In this document: positions 13,103 through 23,787 of the stretch, one piece after another
Position numbering within the stretch: the stretch's first letter is position 1
Layout: the number at the start of each line of letters is the position of its first letter
NCBI GenBank assembly: GCA_032622095.1
Contig: CP136064.1
Location: 189,027,794 to 189,091,793, forward strand
DNA length: 64,000 nt
DNA from: Siphonodentalium dalli
Taxonomy: Eukaryota; Mollusca; Scaphopoda; Gadilida; Siphonodentaliidae
Direction of reading: 5' to 3'
The notes under the pieces: model-generated
What the model was told of the DNA's origin: nothing
Database searches by the model: none
Seen by the model: only the letters and a program-made list of their open reading frames with translations
Program-made: the position numbers and the translations under genes

Positions 13103-15309
13103 TGATTGATTGATTGATTGATTTATTTTTGATATAAAGACATACACGTATATTGTTTTAACAGGTTACAAATATAATAAATTACAAGCAAATAAAAAGG
13201 AGTTTTTAACATAATTTCAGTTGTTAGGCTATATTAGAAATCGCAAATTTTGAAACAAAAATGAGGCTGTAAAGAAGTCAAAGTGAATACCAATGGTATG
13301 ATGGCTGAAATTTAGAAAAAAATCGTAGAGTACATGTACGGCTAGATATCGGGGATGGCACAAAAAGCACTCGAAGGCTTAATTCCATTGTGGTCCCCTG
13401 ATATGCTACCGGACACGAGGCAGACAATATAGATTACCACAAAATTCTCCATTTTGATACTAAAAAATAATGGTAATGACATCAATGTTAATATATTGAT
13501 ATTTTACATTGATAAAGCCATCATCCATCATCATAAATGCTACATTTACAAGTAATCTTATGATTGTGAATATGTTTATTTTAAAAGAAATGATCTTTTC
13601 ACCGACCAGGTGGATGAGACGACTGGCAGATCCATTTAACATAACAAGTCTGACACTCGTCTCATTCACCGGGTCTATGAATACTGACCGATATAATATT
13701 ATATTAATATTAGTGCGGCTGCAAGAGGTGCCTGTGGGATCTGTGTCGGTTCGGTGACTTTGTAAATGATGGATACGCACCACTGCATATACGCACCACT
13801 GCCATGTATGGCCGGTTTTGGACTGGTCTGTCCATGACCGAAAGATGGAAACCCGAAATACAGGCAGCAGTAACAATATATGCAGAGATGAGTAATTGAT
13901 TGGCAAAATTTTGGTCACAGTTTCAATTCAGTAGTACAGAAAGGGATCTTCCTCTCGGTTTAGATAAGAGATGTTTTTTTATGCAAAATTTCCGGTACTT
14001 GATGTCAATGGGTAGATGTACAGTTTTGTCAAGTCTATTCCAGAGTCTTATTCTTGTGTAGAAAAAAGACTTTTTCCCATAACAACGTACATGAGGGAGG
14101 ATGAATTTCAGTTTACCTGACCGGGTTTCAGATTGATCAGCCTCATTGTCCGAAACATTTATATCCCCTTCTTTATTTGATCGTTTGAAATGTTCATTAA
14201 AATATACTGGGGCTTGCTTATCTGAGATCTTCATAACCATTGTCAATTTCCTAAAGTTAACTCTTTCACATCACGGCAGCCAATCTACTTTTAGAAATTC
14301 CGAATAGCCAATATGTGTCCTACAATTTAGATCTAAAATGTATCTTACTATAGCCTATTCTGGGTTGCTTGTAATCGGATCTTTGTTCTCTGCGTTAGAC
14401 TAGTGTACCAAAAGCTTGAACTATAGTCAAAATGACATTGAATGAGGGCCAAGGATAGAGTTCTTTTGCAGTATTGGTTCAGGTAAGATGCCTTTCTGTA
14501 CAAGAATTTCAACTTAGAGTTTGCCTTCTGCAACATGTGTGCTGCCATTAGCTCACCATTAAGATGGTGGTCTAAAATGGCCCCGAGATATGTTACGGAG
14601 TCACTGGGTCTGATGCTCACGCCATCACAGCAAACACTCAGCTGGGATTTATTTTTCAATTTATGTGGTGATCCGAAAAGAATTGATTCTGTTTTTCCCA
14701 GGTGTAAAGATAGTTTATTATCCACCAGCCAAGCGCTCAGTTTGCTCAGTTCTACGCTGAGAGTTTGTTCAATGATGTGTACATCAGATCCAGCGACAAT
14801 AAGGGCAGAGTCATCTGCATATAAGGGGAGTTGACAAGACACAGCCATGGAAGCATCGTTAACATACAGTAAAAACAGTATGGGACCTAAAATTAACCCC
14901 TGGGGTACGCCACAGGAAATATCTTCAAAATCGGATAATGTACCATTTACATCAACAGCTTGGGATCTCCCATTCAGGTAGCTGTGAAACCAAAGGAGTG
15001 CGCTTTCATCCAAACCGATAACCTTAAGTTTTTGCAATAAAATTTCATGATCCACTGTATCAAAAGCCTTTTGAAGGTCTATCAGGACCATACCCTTGTC
15101 CATCTCACTACGAATTTTATCTGTGAGGTATAACAGACATGTGTCTGTTGAAAACCCTGACCTAAAACCAGATTGGTAGCCATATAATAAATTTTGTTTT
15201 TGTAAATATTCCTCAAGTTGTTTGTATACAATTCTTTCTATTATTTTTGAGGCTAAATTAAGTACGGAGACAGGTCTGTAATTTCCAGGCTGTGTCTTCT
15301 CTTTGGCGT
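13103..15309 (-). mobile_element. 5'-truncated non-LTR retrotransposon (LINE)
   Basis: Read on the minus strand, it starts inside the reverse-transcriptase domain near 15309 and runs through its C-terminal region (to 13923). It probably ends at 13103, where AATAAATCAATCAATCAATC forms a microsatellite tail typical of CR1-like LINEs. The 5' half (endonuclease and ORF1) is absent, as expected from incomplete target-primed reverse transcription. The 800 bp between the last coding block and the tail is assigned as 3' UTR only by position, so that boundary is uncertain. Confidence 0.65.
13923..15309 (-). pseudogene. LINE reverse transcriptase pseudogene
   Basis: The frame is open from the truncation point near 15309 to a stop at 14348. 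It contains, in order, GNYRPVSVLNLASKIIER, the palm motif LIDLQKAFDTVDHEIL, SCGVPQGLILGPILFLLYVND and the catalytic YADDSALIV, so the fingers-palm core is intact. At about 14350 the frame shifts; homology resumes as IVRYILDLNCRTHIG, is hit by a TGA (14271-14273), and continues as an open frame to 13923 including RIRLWNRLDKTVHLP, the usual RT C-terminal signature. The family is probably CR1/Jockey-like. It cannot encode a full enzyme; the damage indicates an old copy. Confidence 0.85.
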
Positions 15310-15749
15310 GTACGCCAAAACAGTACGAGAGAACCCAGACCAGTATAGCATCGAACGCGTAGAGGTTGTATATCTAGTATATATGGGCAAACAATAGAAA
15401 ACATGACGACTGTGGTTTAAAGGGACACAATAACTTCGCAGCGGGTACACCCCTGAACTTAGATGCACTCTTTGTATGGATGAACTCGGCGATGAATACC
15501 TTGTACCTTAGATGGGTTTTCAGAATCGCCGTAGCTAGAGGGTTTCGGTTGACGGGGATGTCCACGTGGGATTTCCAACCACAACCCCCCCCCCCCTTGA
15601 ACCAGGCCAAACTTCCAAGATAGCATAATTCAATTTAAAGTTCACCAGTTTATTCTGCCTCTAAGTAAGATAAGTGTCTTCAAAGATGGATTATCTCTTC
15701 ATATAAAAGTTAAATATTTGCAATGGTATAAAATAATAAATATAAATTT

Positions 15750-16144
15750 CCTGTCCGGAAAGGCTTCTATCAATTAATATTGATTTTATTTCAAATATTT
15801 TATTATAAAATGAGATGATTAAATTAAAGATGGGACACTTCATTGTACTATTTTCAGAACAGATCATTCAGTCAATACCATATATTGATATAGATCATTA
15901 GGGTGTTCCCATAGCTACTTTCTGAATGTCAAATGTCCCAGATTGATTGTTTGTAGTGTTGTATTCCACAGTAGTAAGCGATAATGAGTCTATTTGATGT
16001 TCATTTGTAACAAAATACTAAAATTACAAAATTTATAAAATTTCTGGTAAACGGTAACCGCTATTGTTCATTAGCTGAACAACCGCACGTTTTTAGACCA
16101 GAAAATAAAATCAATATTAATTGATAGAAGCATTTCGGGACAGG
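15750..16144. mobile_element. 395-bp element with 43-bp terminal inverted repeats
   Basis: CCTGTCCGGAAAGGCTTCTA at 15750 and onward is mirrored by an inverse arm ending at 16144 (TCGGGACAGG); arms are about 43 bp with few mismatches and share CTATCAATTAATATTGATTT. The core is AT-rich and non-coding. No target duplication is clear. It lies 0.5 kb upstream of the first visible exon of the PHD gene. Confidence 0.75.
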
Positions 16145-16670
16145 GTCTTTGATTCATATCTAATATGTTATACCCCGGCAATTACATAACACATGTTTAC
16201 AAAGAGATAGACCATCTTTAATATATTGTTTATTATGTGTTCAAATTCGGTCTTAATTTCATAAAAACTTACACAGTCTATGTTATGTCAACCCAAGCCA
16301 TTCCGAAAATTATAGTCTGGATGACAATGGTAATAATTATAATCAGTTATGCATTTTTCTCTTATTATTCTGCATTTCAGAAAAACCTAAATTTATTTTG
16401 TCTGAAATAGCCACAGTTCCTTTATGAAAACTTTCATTATTATAATTTCATTATTAGTAGTAAACACTAGCAATATACTTCACATGAGTTTGATTTCATT
16501 GTTTTCATAAGACAGAAATGTTTTTTAAGATGTCAAAATTAACTAGCCCATTTCCAAATATTTTTTTATACCACATAATCATTTCCAATTTAAATGATGT
16601 CAAATTGCACATCAAATATTCAGTGCAAAATGAACTTATGTAAATATAAGATAATTATTCTTTTTGATAG
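16145..16670. other. No gene assigned; upstream of the PHD gene exons
   Basis: AT-rich. An ATG at 16594 is in frame with the first exon, so an alternative reading is that the coding region starts here without an upstream intron. The TTCTTTTTGATAG acceptor-like sequence at 16658-16670 argues for an upstream intron instead. Confidence 0.4.
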
Positions 16671-16932
16671 GCATTATTCTCGATGCTGCCTGATTAAATT
16701 TGAAAAGTTGGTGAAGAAGAAGAAAGCTGGTGAGGGACCTCGCCTTCTGCAGTCAGCAAAGAAAGCGGCATCCGCTCTTCCCAAGCTGATTGCCCTGGCC
16801 TACAATCTGGAAGCTGATGAGCTACACAAAGAGACTGACCATCTCCAAGACTTGGCGACAGAGATATCTGACATTGAGATGGACATAAGAATTATCGAAG
16901 GACTCTCAGTTGCCACTCATTTGGCAAGGAAG
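16671..16932 (+). CDS. PHD gene exon 1 (first visible)
   Basis: Follows a pyrimidine-rich TTCTTTTTGATAG acceptor and ends AAG/GTTAGT. It encodes 87 residues beginning HYSRCCLIKFEKLVKKKK, then an alanine- and leucine-rich helical stretch and an acidic helix. GC content rises sharply relative to its flanks, as expected of an exon. Donor phase is 0. Confidence 0.75.
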
Positions 16933-19900
16933 GTTAGTTGTAATAAAAATATCATATATCATATATACATCAGGGGGTGCCACGAAACAGTTTATCACTA
17001 GGCACCCACCACAAGTTCAACTTCCCATAATTGGAAATGAGGAAATAAAGAAAACAAATTCTGATTCTGTCATCTCTGGTGATTATTTCCAAGAATGAAA
17101 CCAAATCAATATTTAATTACAATTAAAACAAGTTCATGACTTGTATGGTGTGTATGTGCCTTTAAATAAATGCTTATGAAGGTGGCCCTTAAACTTCCAT
17201 CCAAGAAATAACATGGCAGCTGCATGTATGCACTATTTGTCAAAATATGTGATAATTTTAGATCCATTTGGCTTTTACATTCCCATAATAAGAACAGTCA
17301 AAGATAGAATTACATCAACCCTCTGATCAATGTAACTGGATATGAGCGTGTACCTAATTGCCATTGATCCATTTGTATCATGGCAATGTGTGTGATACAT
17401 TTGGAAAATGCCCCTCCAATCATCATTCAATTATGAGAGTAAATTCATTAAAAAAAAATTCAACAAATTTTTACTCAGTAAATCTAAACTCCAGTAACTA
17501 TAACTGCTAATTTCACAAAACATTCCGTTCAATAATGGGGAGATTTTCAAACAACATTTGTAACTACATGCATGACGTTCACAATCATTCGGACTATGCT
17601 TTCACATTTTACCTCATGCTAACACCTTGTGTGGTTCTTTGTCCGAATATAAAAGAGAAGACTCAGCTAGCATTCCTGGGGATGGGGGCATATGCTAAGT
17701 ATTACATGTGGTGTCTTATACAGTTTTGTTTGATATTTTCAGATATTGTCCCTAGTTGGCTTGTCATCAATGGAGGATGAAATCGACCATTATGTCAAGG
17801 ACGTCATCCTCGCACAACATGCCGATGTCCTCAACGAGGAAATGACACAAGAAATGCAGTCCACCTCAGAACAAGCTGGATGGAAGATTGTTCAGTATGT
17901 TGATGATACCAAGAACCATGTCGGAGATGAGGTAGACTCATTTATGCTCATTATCCCCATTCTCTAATTGTACTCTCGTACGTGTAAATATTGAAGAAAC
18001 AGATCTGCAGTCTCTTTTCTGAAATACTGCCTCAGTTATATCCTATTCGCTCCCAAATTATAACAGATTTCTTTAGCCAGTGTAAATGTGACCTATATCA
18101 TTTGAGGTTGAGATTGAACATACTATTATAGTATGCTCTTTAGTGGTAAAAGGAAACTAATCTCTTACATGTTAGGTAACTATCTATATCATATTTTGCT
18201 TACTGTAGTTATGTTTGACAAGGATTTCTTCAAGTTTATTTAATAATATGTTGCTATCATTCTGACTTTTCAACTTATTTTTTATTCAGTTTGCTTTTAT
18301 TTGATTCTGTAATTTTCTTCTCATATGAATAGCCTTTATTTAGTTTTGAAATATTTAAAACATGTTTCGTAATCAAATTAAAAAAAATTGCCTTCAGATT
18401 GACTAATCAACATATCTCACAAAACATTTGAACTTTGTATGAAATAAATTAATTGTTTTACTCTTGCATATTACATTTGTTATAACAAAGCAAAATGTTT
18501 GTTTTGTAGATCCACAACCATATTCGGTTGAAGAGTGGTTCTTTGATGATGAAGCATTCCTCATTACCTGGCAACGAGGAGATGAGGAAAGCCATGAAGG
18601 CAATAAATCAGGGGTCCATAAAGTTCCGGACGACAGGCAGATTCAATGAACCAAAACCCGTGAGATGCAGCAAGTTAGTCTTAACCTTCCTGTCTGAAGA
18701 TGCCAGGGCTAGATTAGAAGGTAACTTGAATTAATTTGTTTTGAAAATTGATTTACGAACTTGGGCATATAGTTTGCTGACGATAATTTAATTTAACGTA
18801 AGCAAATTAAATGCTTTTGTAATTTACTTCTTGCTATGTTGATTGTTGAAGAATGGTCTTTGTTTATTTGTTTTGTGAAATGTCAGTCGCAAACAAAATA
18901 TAGTTTCTAGTTTGCCTCATAAAAAAACTCTTTTCTTCTATGTATTCACATTTAATTGGTAAAATGGTTACTGAACATGACAGTATATCTGACTAGCATT
19001 TCATTATTACCTGCATGAATGTTAAATTGGTGAAGGATAAATAGCAATGTATTTATTGAACGAACTGACATGTTTATTGCCATATTCCATTTATAATTTT
19101 GATTTACAGGACTCCTTGGTGCTGACCCAGCTGACCCAGATGATCCATCTGATATACAAGGTAATAAAAATATTTAAAGTGGAAAACCTGATTAATCTAA
19201 AATTCATATGCGCTTGGCACATTCTTCAAGTCAAATTGTCAAATCCAAATAGATGCATAATCTGATTAAGCTCCCCCCTACTATTTATTTGGATTCGGGG
19301 GTAAAATATGGTCGATGAACCCACCTATAAAAACTCTATTAGATATAAATTGTTGAAATCTATTGTTTTTCACTATCAAGACTTATTAGCGGCCTAGAAA
19401 AATGTTGACGACCAAATGGTCTCGGACCAAATTGCGGATGATGCTCGATAACTCTAAAATCAAGAGGCTTTGTGTTGATAAAAAGGCCAAATTTCAATGA
19501 TAAATAAAAAGTTTAGGTCAATTTTATACTATAGTTTAGTGGTTAGCATTATTTTTGGACAATTAATTGATTCTTATAACTGAAGAGTCATTTAAAAAAG
19601 TTGTTGTTGTCGGCATTTGATTATATAGGGACTATCAAATCAGATTGGGTACCTTAAATTTTAGAAGTAAATATTATTATAATGTGACTCAACATTGAAA
19701 CGAGAACTAATGATTGTGATATTTTTCAATTATAGATCTTTCAGACCATGAGAATCATGGCGACCAGCTCATGCTTGAAGAAGTCCGTGTTGCAGATGCT
19801 GGTAAGTGAAATATCTAACTACTTGTCCACACGAATAGTTTACATTCGCATTGTGTCTCATTGTGGGAAGAAACAACGAAAATTATATGAATAGATTACG

Positions 19901-21584
19901 TAAATCTACAATAAACAAAAGGAAAACTGTCCTAAATGACTCAATCTGTAAAACCTGTCATAAATGACTCATTTTCCAGAGCAATAAATTAAATATCCCG
20001 AATGTTTGGCATACGAGGAGTAGCTTTGTGTAAAAATTTAAAATAAATTAAAATATTCATAGTAGGGTAAAACTATTTTTTTATATGGTTTATAACATTT
20101 TAATGTGACATTCATTGCTCATTCCTAGATTTGAAATAAACTCATAAATGCATGTTATACACCCATGTTTATCAAGCTTAATAGCAAATGAATATTAGTA
20201 TGATTTAGAGATTTCTATTTTAATTTTGTCTTACAGGACCCGTTGTTGACGAGGAGATTACAGAGGAGATTACAGAGGAGATTACATCCAATATACAAGG
20301 TAATTCATATATTTAAAATTATTTTCCAACATGTATCATGCAATTACATGACGTCAAATTATCTAAATATTCCACAATCTTAAAGGGAATTATAACATCC
20401 CTAACTGTAAAACCTAAGTTTGATGAAAATTCTAAAGACATGTGTTCTTCGATGCTTTTTTATATTTACAATTTAGTATGATTATCCCTTTGTTTTTCTA
20501 GTTGAGATTTTAGACCTTTCTAATTCATGGAGTTTTATACATATTATAAATAAAGAATCAATAAAAATTGATGTTCAACAAATAAACAAAATAGTTTTTA
20601 TCATCCATATTTTGATATCAAAGAAAATCCCTCTGATGTATCTAGCCATATTTATTCCATTTAAACATACCAGCCTTATCATATGCCTTTCACCTTTCTA
20701 GATACAACTGAAGATACTGCTGAGAAACCGGTGAAAAAGCGCCAGCAACCAGACACGAAAGGTGAGTTTTTGTGTAATAAATGCTGTGTAACTTTGGAAA
20801 ACATGCGGAAAAACCCTTATTTGGTAATGTTTTCATTCAATTGAAATGTAAGCAACACAAATGTTTCTAAAATTTAAAAAGAACCAATAAGCAATATGGA
20901 AATTTCATAGGAATACATAGAAATATAAAGCACACTTTATTGGAAATATTTTCCAACATGTATCATACAATTATATGATGTCAATCAAAAAGAATATATT
21001 AAACGAAACATTTTTCTCATCCACAGCAACAAGGAAACGGCGCAACAAAAAAGTAGAAGGTCTAGAAGTGCCAAATGAGAGTGAGAGTAAGTAAAATTCA
21101 ATACTATTATTAACAAAATAGTCACCAGCTCGCTCTGTGATAGTTTTTGCTGATGACAGTAATGTTAAGCAAGTCTCAAGTTCTGAAGTGAGAACACACA
21201 TAAATGTCACAATTAAATGGTATGTTGATTTACTTTTGATATTTTATTAACTTCTACCACATTCAAATCAGAAAAGGGAAATTCATTAGTCAATTTTAGT
21301 TTATTCCAACTCTCACCCTTTCCCTTGATTGAAAATGTTTCCAGAAGTTTGATGTTGCTAACGTCTGGTAATTATGAACTCCATTTTTTTTAACTTCAGA
21401 TGTGAATCTGCCATTGGCTGTTCCCACATCGAATGAAGAATATTGCATGTGCAGAAAGGGAGAGCGCGGGCGAATGGTATTCTGTGAGGGAGAAAATTGT
21501 GCTATAGGATGGTTCCATTATAAATGTGTTGGAGTGAAGCGGGCACCAAGAAAACAGTGGAAGTGTGATGCATGCAAGAAGTGA
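16671..21584 (+). CDS. PHD-finger protein gene, nine exons (5' end uncertain)
   Basis: Spliced gene with exons 16671-16932, 17743-17931, 18510-18720, 19110-19160, 19736-19801, 20237-20299, 20702-20761, 21027-21086 and 21400-21584. Every junction is AG/GT and frame is kept throughout, giving 381 residues from the first visible exon. Residues 1-87 are lysine-rich then helical (possible coiled coil); 88-220 form an unrecognised charged domain; 221-280 are acidic (EEIT repeated three times); 281-320 are basic (KPVKKRQQ, TRKRRNKK), a likely nuclear localisation signal; 336-379 are a C4HC3 PHD finger. The finger spacing C-x-C-x10-C-x4-C-x5-H-x2-C-x12-C-x2-C equals that of ING proteins, and cage residues Y335, M346 and W358 are present. 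The likely role, inferred, is nuclear binding of methylated H3K4. No ING N-terminal domain is seen, so this is not an ING orthologue. The start may lie upstream. Confidence 0.8.
17743..17931 (+). CDS. PHD gene exon 2
   Basis: The acceptor is TTTTCAG and the donor GAG/GTAGAC. It carries 63 codons, beginning ILSLVGLSSMEDEIDHYVKD, in phase 0 at both ends. Charged and helical; no known domain recognised. Confidence 0.8.
18510..18720 (+). CDS. PHD gene exon 3
   Basis: The acceptor is TTTTGTAG and the donor GAAG/GTAACT. It encodes IHNHIRLKSGSLMMKHSS through KLVLTFLSEDARARLE. It starts in phase 0 and ends in phase 1, the switch point after which all introns are phase 1. A second frame is also open across much of this exon, but only this one matches both splice phases. 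Confidence 0.78.
19110..19160 (+). CDS. PHD gene exon 4 (51 bp)
   Basis: The acceptor is GATTTACAG and the donor ATACAAG/GTAATA, phase 1 to phase 1. It encodes a proline- and aspartate-rich linker ending PDDPSDIQ. Its end and following intron start resemble those of exon 6, hinting at duplication. Confidence 0.72.
19266..19657. mobile_element. TTAA-type MITE, family 2, copy in intron 4
   Basis: Ends CAGATTGGGTACC followed by TTAA (19654-19657), matching the terminus of copies at 36626 and 46118. Internal landmarks shared with the family include TGGATTCGGGGGTAAAATAT, GATAACTCTAAAATCAAGAG and GTTGTTGTTG. The left terminus is decayed. It sits wholly inside the intron between exons 4 and 5. Confidence 0.7.
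19736..19801 (+). CDS. PHD gene exon 5 (66 bp)
   Basis: The acceptor is TTTTTCAATTATAG and the donor GCTG/GTAAGT, a strong match to consensus. Phase 1 at both ends. It encodes DLSDHENHGDQLMLEEVR and a few more residues, acidic linker. Confidence 0.75.
20237..20299 (+). CDS. PHD gene exon 6 (63 bp)
   Basis: The acceptor is TTTTGTCTTACAG and the donor ATACAAG/GTAATT, phase 1 to phase 1. It contains three tandem copies of GAGGAGATTACA, encoding EEIT repeats, and ends SNIQ as exon 4 ends SDIQ. Confidence 0.75.
20702..20761 (+). CDS. PHD gene exon 7 (60 bp)
   Basis: The acceptor is CACCTTTCTAG and the donor GAAAG/GTGAGT. It encodes DTTEDTAEKPVKKRQQPDTK, moving from acidic to basic. Phase 1 at both ends, so skipping it would keep frame. 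Confidence 0.76.
21027..21086 (+). CDS. PHD gene exon 8 (60 bp)
   Basis: The acceptor is CATCCACAG and the donor GAGA/GTAAGT. It encodes ATRKRRNKKVEGLEVPNESE. The TRKRRNKK cluster, with KKR in exon 7, looks like a bipartite nuclear localisation signal. Phase 1 at both ends. Confidence 0.76.
21400..21584 (+). CDS. PHD gene exon 9, PHD finger and stop
   Basis: The acceptor is TTTTAACTTCAG; the exon runs to TGA at 21582-21584. It encodes the complete PHD finger: EEYCMCRKGERGRMVFC, then EGENCAIGWFHYKC, then QWKCDACKK. All eight zinc ligands (seven Cys, one His) are present, with W358 two residues before the His as in histone-binding PHDs. The finger lies on one exon, as is common for mobile domains. 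Confidence 0.9.
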
Positions 21585-21718
21585 AACAGTTGTGTATTGT
21601 GATGTGTGTTTAATTTCAGTATGTATGTGCTAAAATTTGTTATTGAAGTAATGTTGATTTGTTGTTCTTTGTATTGTCTACATAATTATGTCAAGTTGTT
21701 TGTCGTTTCTAATTTATT

Positions 21719-21724
21719 AATAAA
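21719..21724 (+). promoter_or_regulatory. Poly(A) signal of the PHD gene
   Basis: AATAAA lies 135 bases after the stop codon within a T-rich 3' UTR, followed by TTGTATTG. Position and context fit a genuine cleavage signal. Confidence 0.7.
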
Positions 21725-21834
21725 CTTGTATTGAAGCAAAGAGTACTTATTCATCTTTCTCACAAAATAAACTGATGCTAACTTCCCCATCCCTAAATTA
21801 GACACATTTTTAATTTATTTTATATATATATGAC

Positions 21835-21974
21835 GATTAACTGTCATATGGACTGTTTTTATGGAGATGTAACCGTGAGGTAAGTGGTCATAAATTGTGC
21901 ACAATTACATACAAGTTATGACCACTTACATCACGGTTACATCTCCATAAAAACAGTCCACATGACAGTTAATC
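21835..21974. mobile_element. Hairpin element with 59-bp arms
   Basis: Arms 21835-21893 and 21916-21974 (starting GATTAACTGTCATATGGACT) are reverse complements with two or three mismatches around a 22-nt loop. It is flanked by AT repeats (TATATATATA on the left), fitting a small MITE that prefers TA targets, though the superfamily cannot be fixed. Confidence 0.85.
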
Positions 21975-22352
21975 CTTATATTTATCTACATTCAGCGAAA
22001 AAGCCGCTTTGGTAAATGTATTTAAATCGAAAAGTGTATCGTGACAAAACCAGCCCAAAAAATATCCCAGAGCCCCTGATAGCACCCTTGGCAAAAGTTA
22101 ACAGGAACAATTCCTTTATATTGAAACCTGATGACTTGTTAAGTCAATCCTGCGCGAGTCCAAATGCGCCAAAACATTACACGTTCTTCTTTCCGAAACC
22201 TATGACGCGGTGATGTAATATTGGGGCTGCAGTTATGAACTCTTGCATATCTATACTCTAATGGTCGAGGTGCGCCTGCGGCGCATAAGATTCTTATACA
22301 TATTATTTATGTGGGCAGTAGCCTCTATAGGGACGCCTGCGGCGCATAAGAT
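21975..22352. other. No gene seen; short GCCTGCGGCGCATAAGAT duplication
   Basis: GCCTGCGGCGCATAAGAT occurs at about 22275 and 22335, roughly 60 bases apart, just ahead of the satellite. Nothing else recognised. Confidence 0.55.
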
Positions 22353-22955
22353 ACTTGTAACACCCGTCTACGAGCGGTCTCTCTGGTATCTCAGAAATAA
22401 TGTAACACTTGTAACGCATTGTAACATGTCGCTACACTGAACACTGTATAAAAAAATGGGCTGCGGTTTTCTACTGGGACTTTAAATCATTTGTAACATT
22501 TGTAACACCCGTCTACGAGCGGTCTCTCTGGTATCTCAGAAATAATGTAACACTTGTAACGCATTGTAACATGTCGCTACACTGAACACTGTATAAAAAA
22601 ATGGGCTGCGGTTTTCTACTGGGACTTTAAATCATTTGTAACACTTGTAACACCCGTCTACGAGCGGTCTCTCTGGTATCTCAGAAATAATGTAACACTT
22701 GTAACGCATTGTAACATGTCGCTACACTGAACACTGTAGAAAAAAATGGGCTGCGGTTTTCTACTGGGACTTTAAATCATTTGTAACATTTGTAACACTT
22801 GTAACACCCGTCTACGAGCGGTCTCTCTGGTATCTCAGAAATAATGTAACACTTGTAACGCATTGTAACATGTCGCTACACTGAACACTGTAGAAAAAAA
22901 TGGGCTGCGGTTTTCTACTGGGACTTTAAATCATTTGTAACATTCATTATCTCTG
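22353..22955. repeat. Satellite of four units, period 145/145/154
   Basis: CCCGTCTACGAGCGGTCTCT recurs at 22363, 22508, 22653 and 22807. Units are almost identical; the third is longer because of an extra TAACACTTG. Each contains a cluster of TGTAAC motifs spaced 9-10 bases apart (TGTAACACTTGTAACGCATT...). Related TGTAAC motifs continue to 23039, ending in a GCATTTTGTAACAC / GTGTTACAAAATGC hairpin (22995-23039). Confidence 0.93.
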
Positions 22956-23318
22956 GTATCTCAGAAATCATATGAAGTAAGATGCCAAGAATATGCATTT
23001 TGTAACACTTGTAACATTTGTAACGGTGTTACAAAATGCCTAGTGGAGGAAAAATGTACCGGTTTCATGCAGTATCTAAGGCCTACCATTACATATAACG
23101 TTGCAAAGCAATACAAACCAATTATGCTTAAGCGTAATGGAGTTACGCTTAAGCGTAATCAGCCATTAAATGTTAGATTAATCTCCCATATAGTACTTAA
23201 TATATGCAATGATAATGTTGTTGTTTGAGCCATCCAAAATTATTTTGGAGTATAAATATAAGCAGCAAGCGAAATAATTGAAAAATAATTTATTATATAT
23301 GATAAACAAGCATAATTT

Positions 23319-23567
23319 TTAAATATTTAAGCAATAGCTCCTTGTTAGCATTGTTGAAAACACTCCATACTGTTGTTCCCATCGCAGAGCAGATAGAAAA
23401 CCGTCAATATCACCGAAATCAACAACCGACTGTTCCAGGTAGTTCAATTCCACAGTTGTTTTAACAAAGAAGGAGTGTTCGTATTGTGAGCTGCTGGTAC
23501 GCAGAAGTTGGAACGATTCTGTGTTGTTACACACCTCCTTCTCCACCGGATTTTGACTGACACAGTC
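23319..23567 (-). CDS. Possible terminal exon of an unknown gene
   Basis: On the minus strand AAAATTTTAG at 23568-23577 is acceptor-like. From 23567 an open frame of 82 codons starts DCVSQNPVEKEVCNNTES, contains SFFVKTTVELNYLEQSVVDF and ends at TAA. AATAAA (TTTATT on the plus strand, 23289-23294) lies 25-30 bases after the stop. Base composition is higher in GC than the flanks. No domain is recognised and no upstream exon could be found towards 23.8 kb, where a transposon lies. It could be a pseudogene or a chance frame. Confidence 0.35.
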   Translation of the reverse strand, partial: DCVSQNPVEKEVCNNTESFQLLRTSSSQYEHSFFVKTTVELNYLEQSVVDFGDIDGFLSALRWEQQYGVFSTMLTRSYCLNI

Positions 23568-23787
23568 CTAAAATTTTGTTGGCTGTACTTCCCTTGTGTC
23601 TTTCTTCTCGTGTTCTAGATAATCAGGCTTTAGGCAGGGCTGAAACCAACCCCTTGACTATTTTGTGGTATTGAACCAGTCACTGTTCTTTTCTTCATTC
23701 TTCGATGGGTGGTAGCTTTACCTCAAAAAGCATGCCTGTGACTGATCCATCATCTCGTCTGTATTTGTTCTTTTCTGTATTTGTTCT

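Noticed and set aside
16594-17001. Single-exon reading of the 135-codon frame
   Set aside because: Coding character stops at the AAG/GTTAGT donor and continues in frame in the next exon at 17743.
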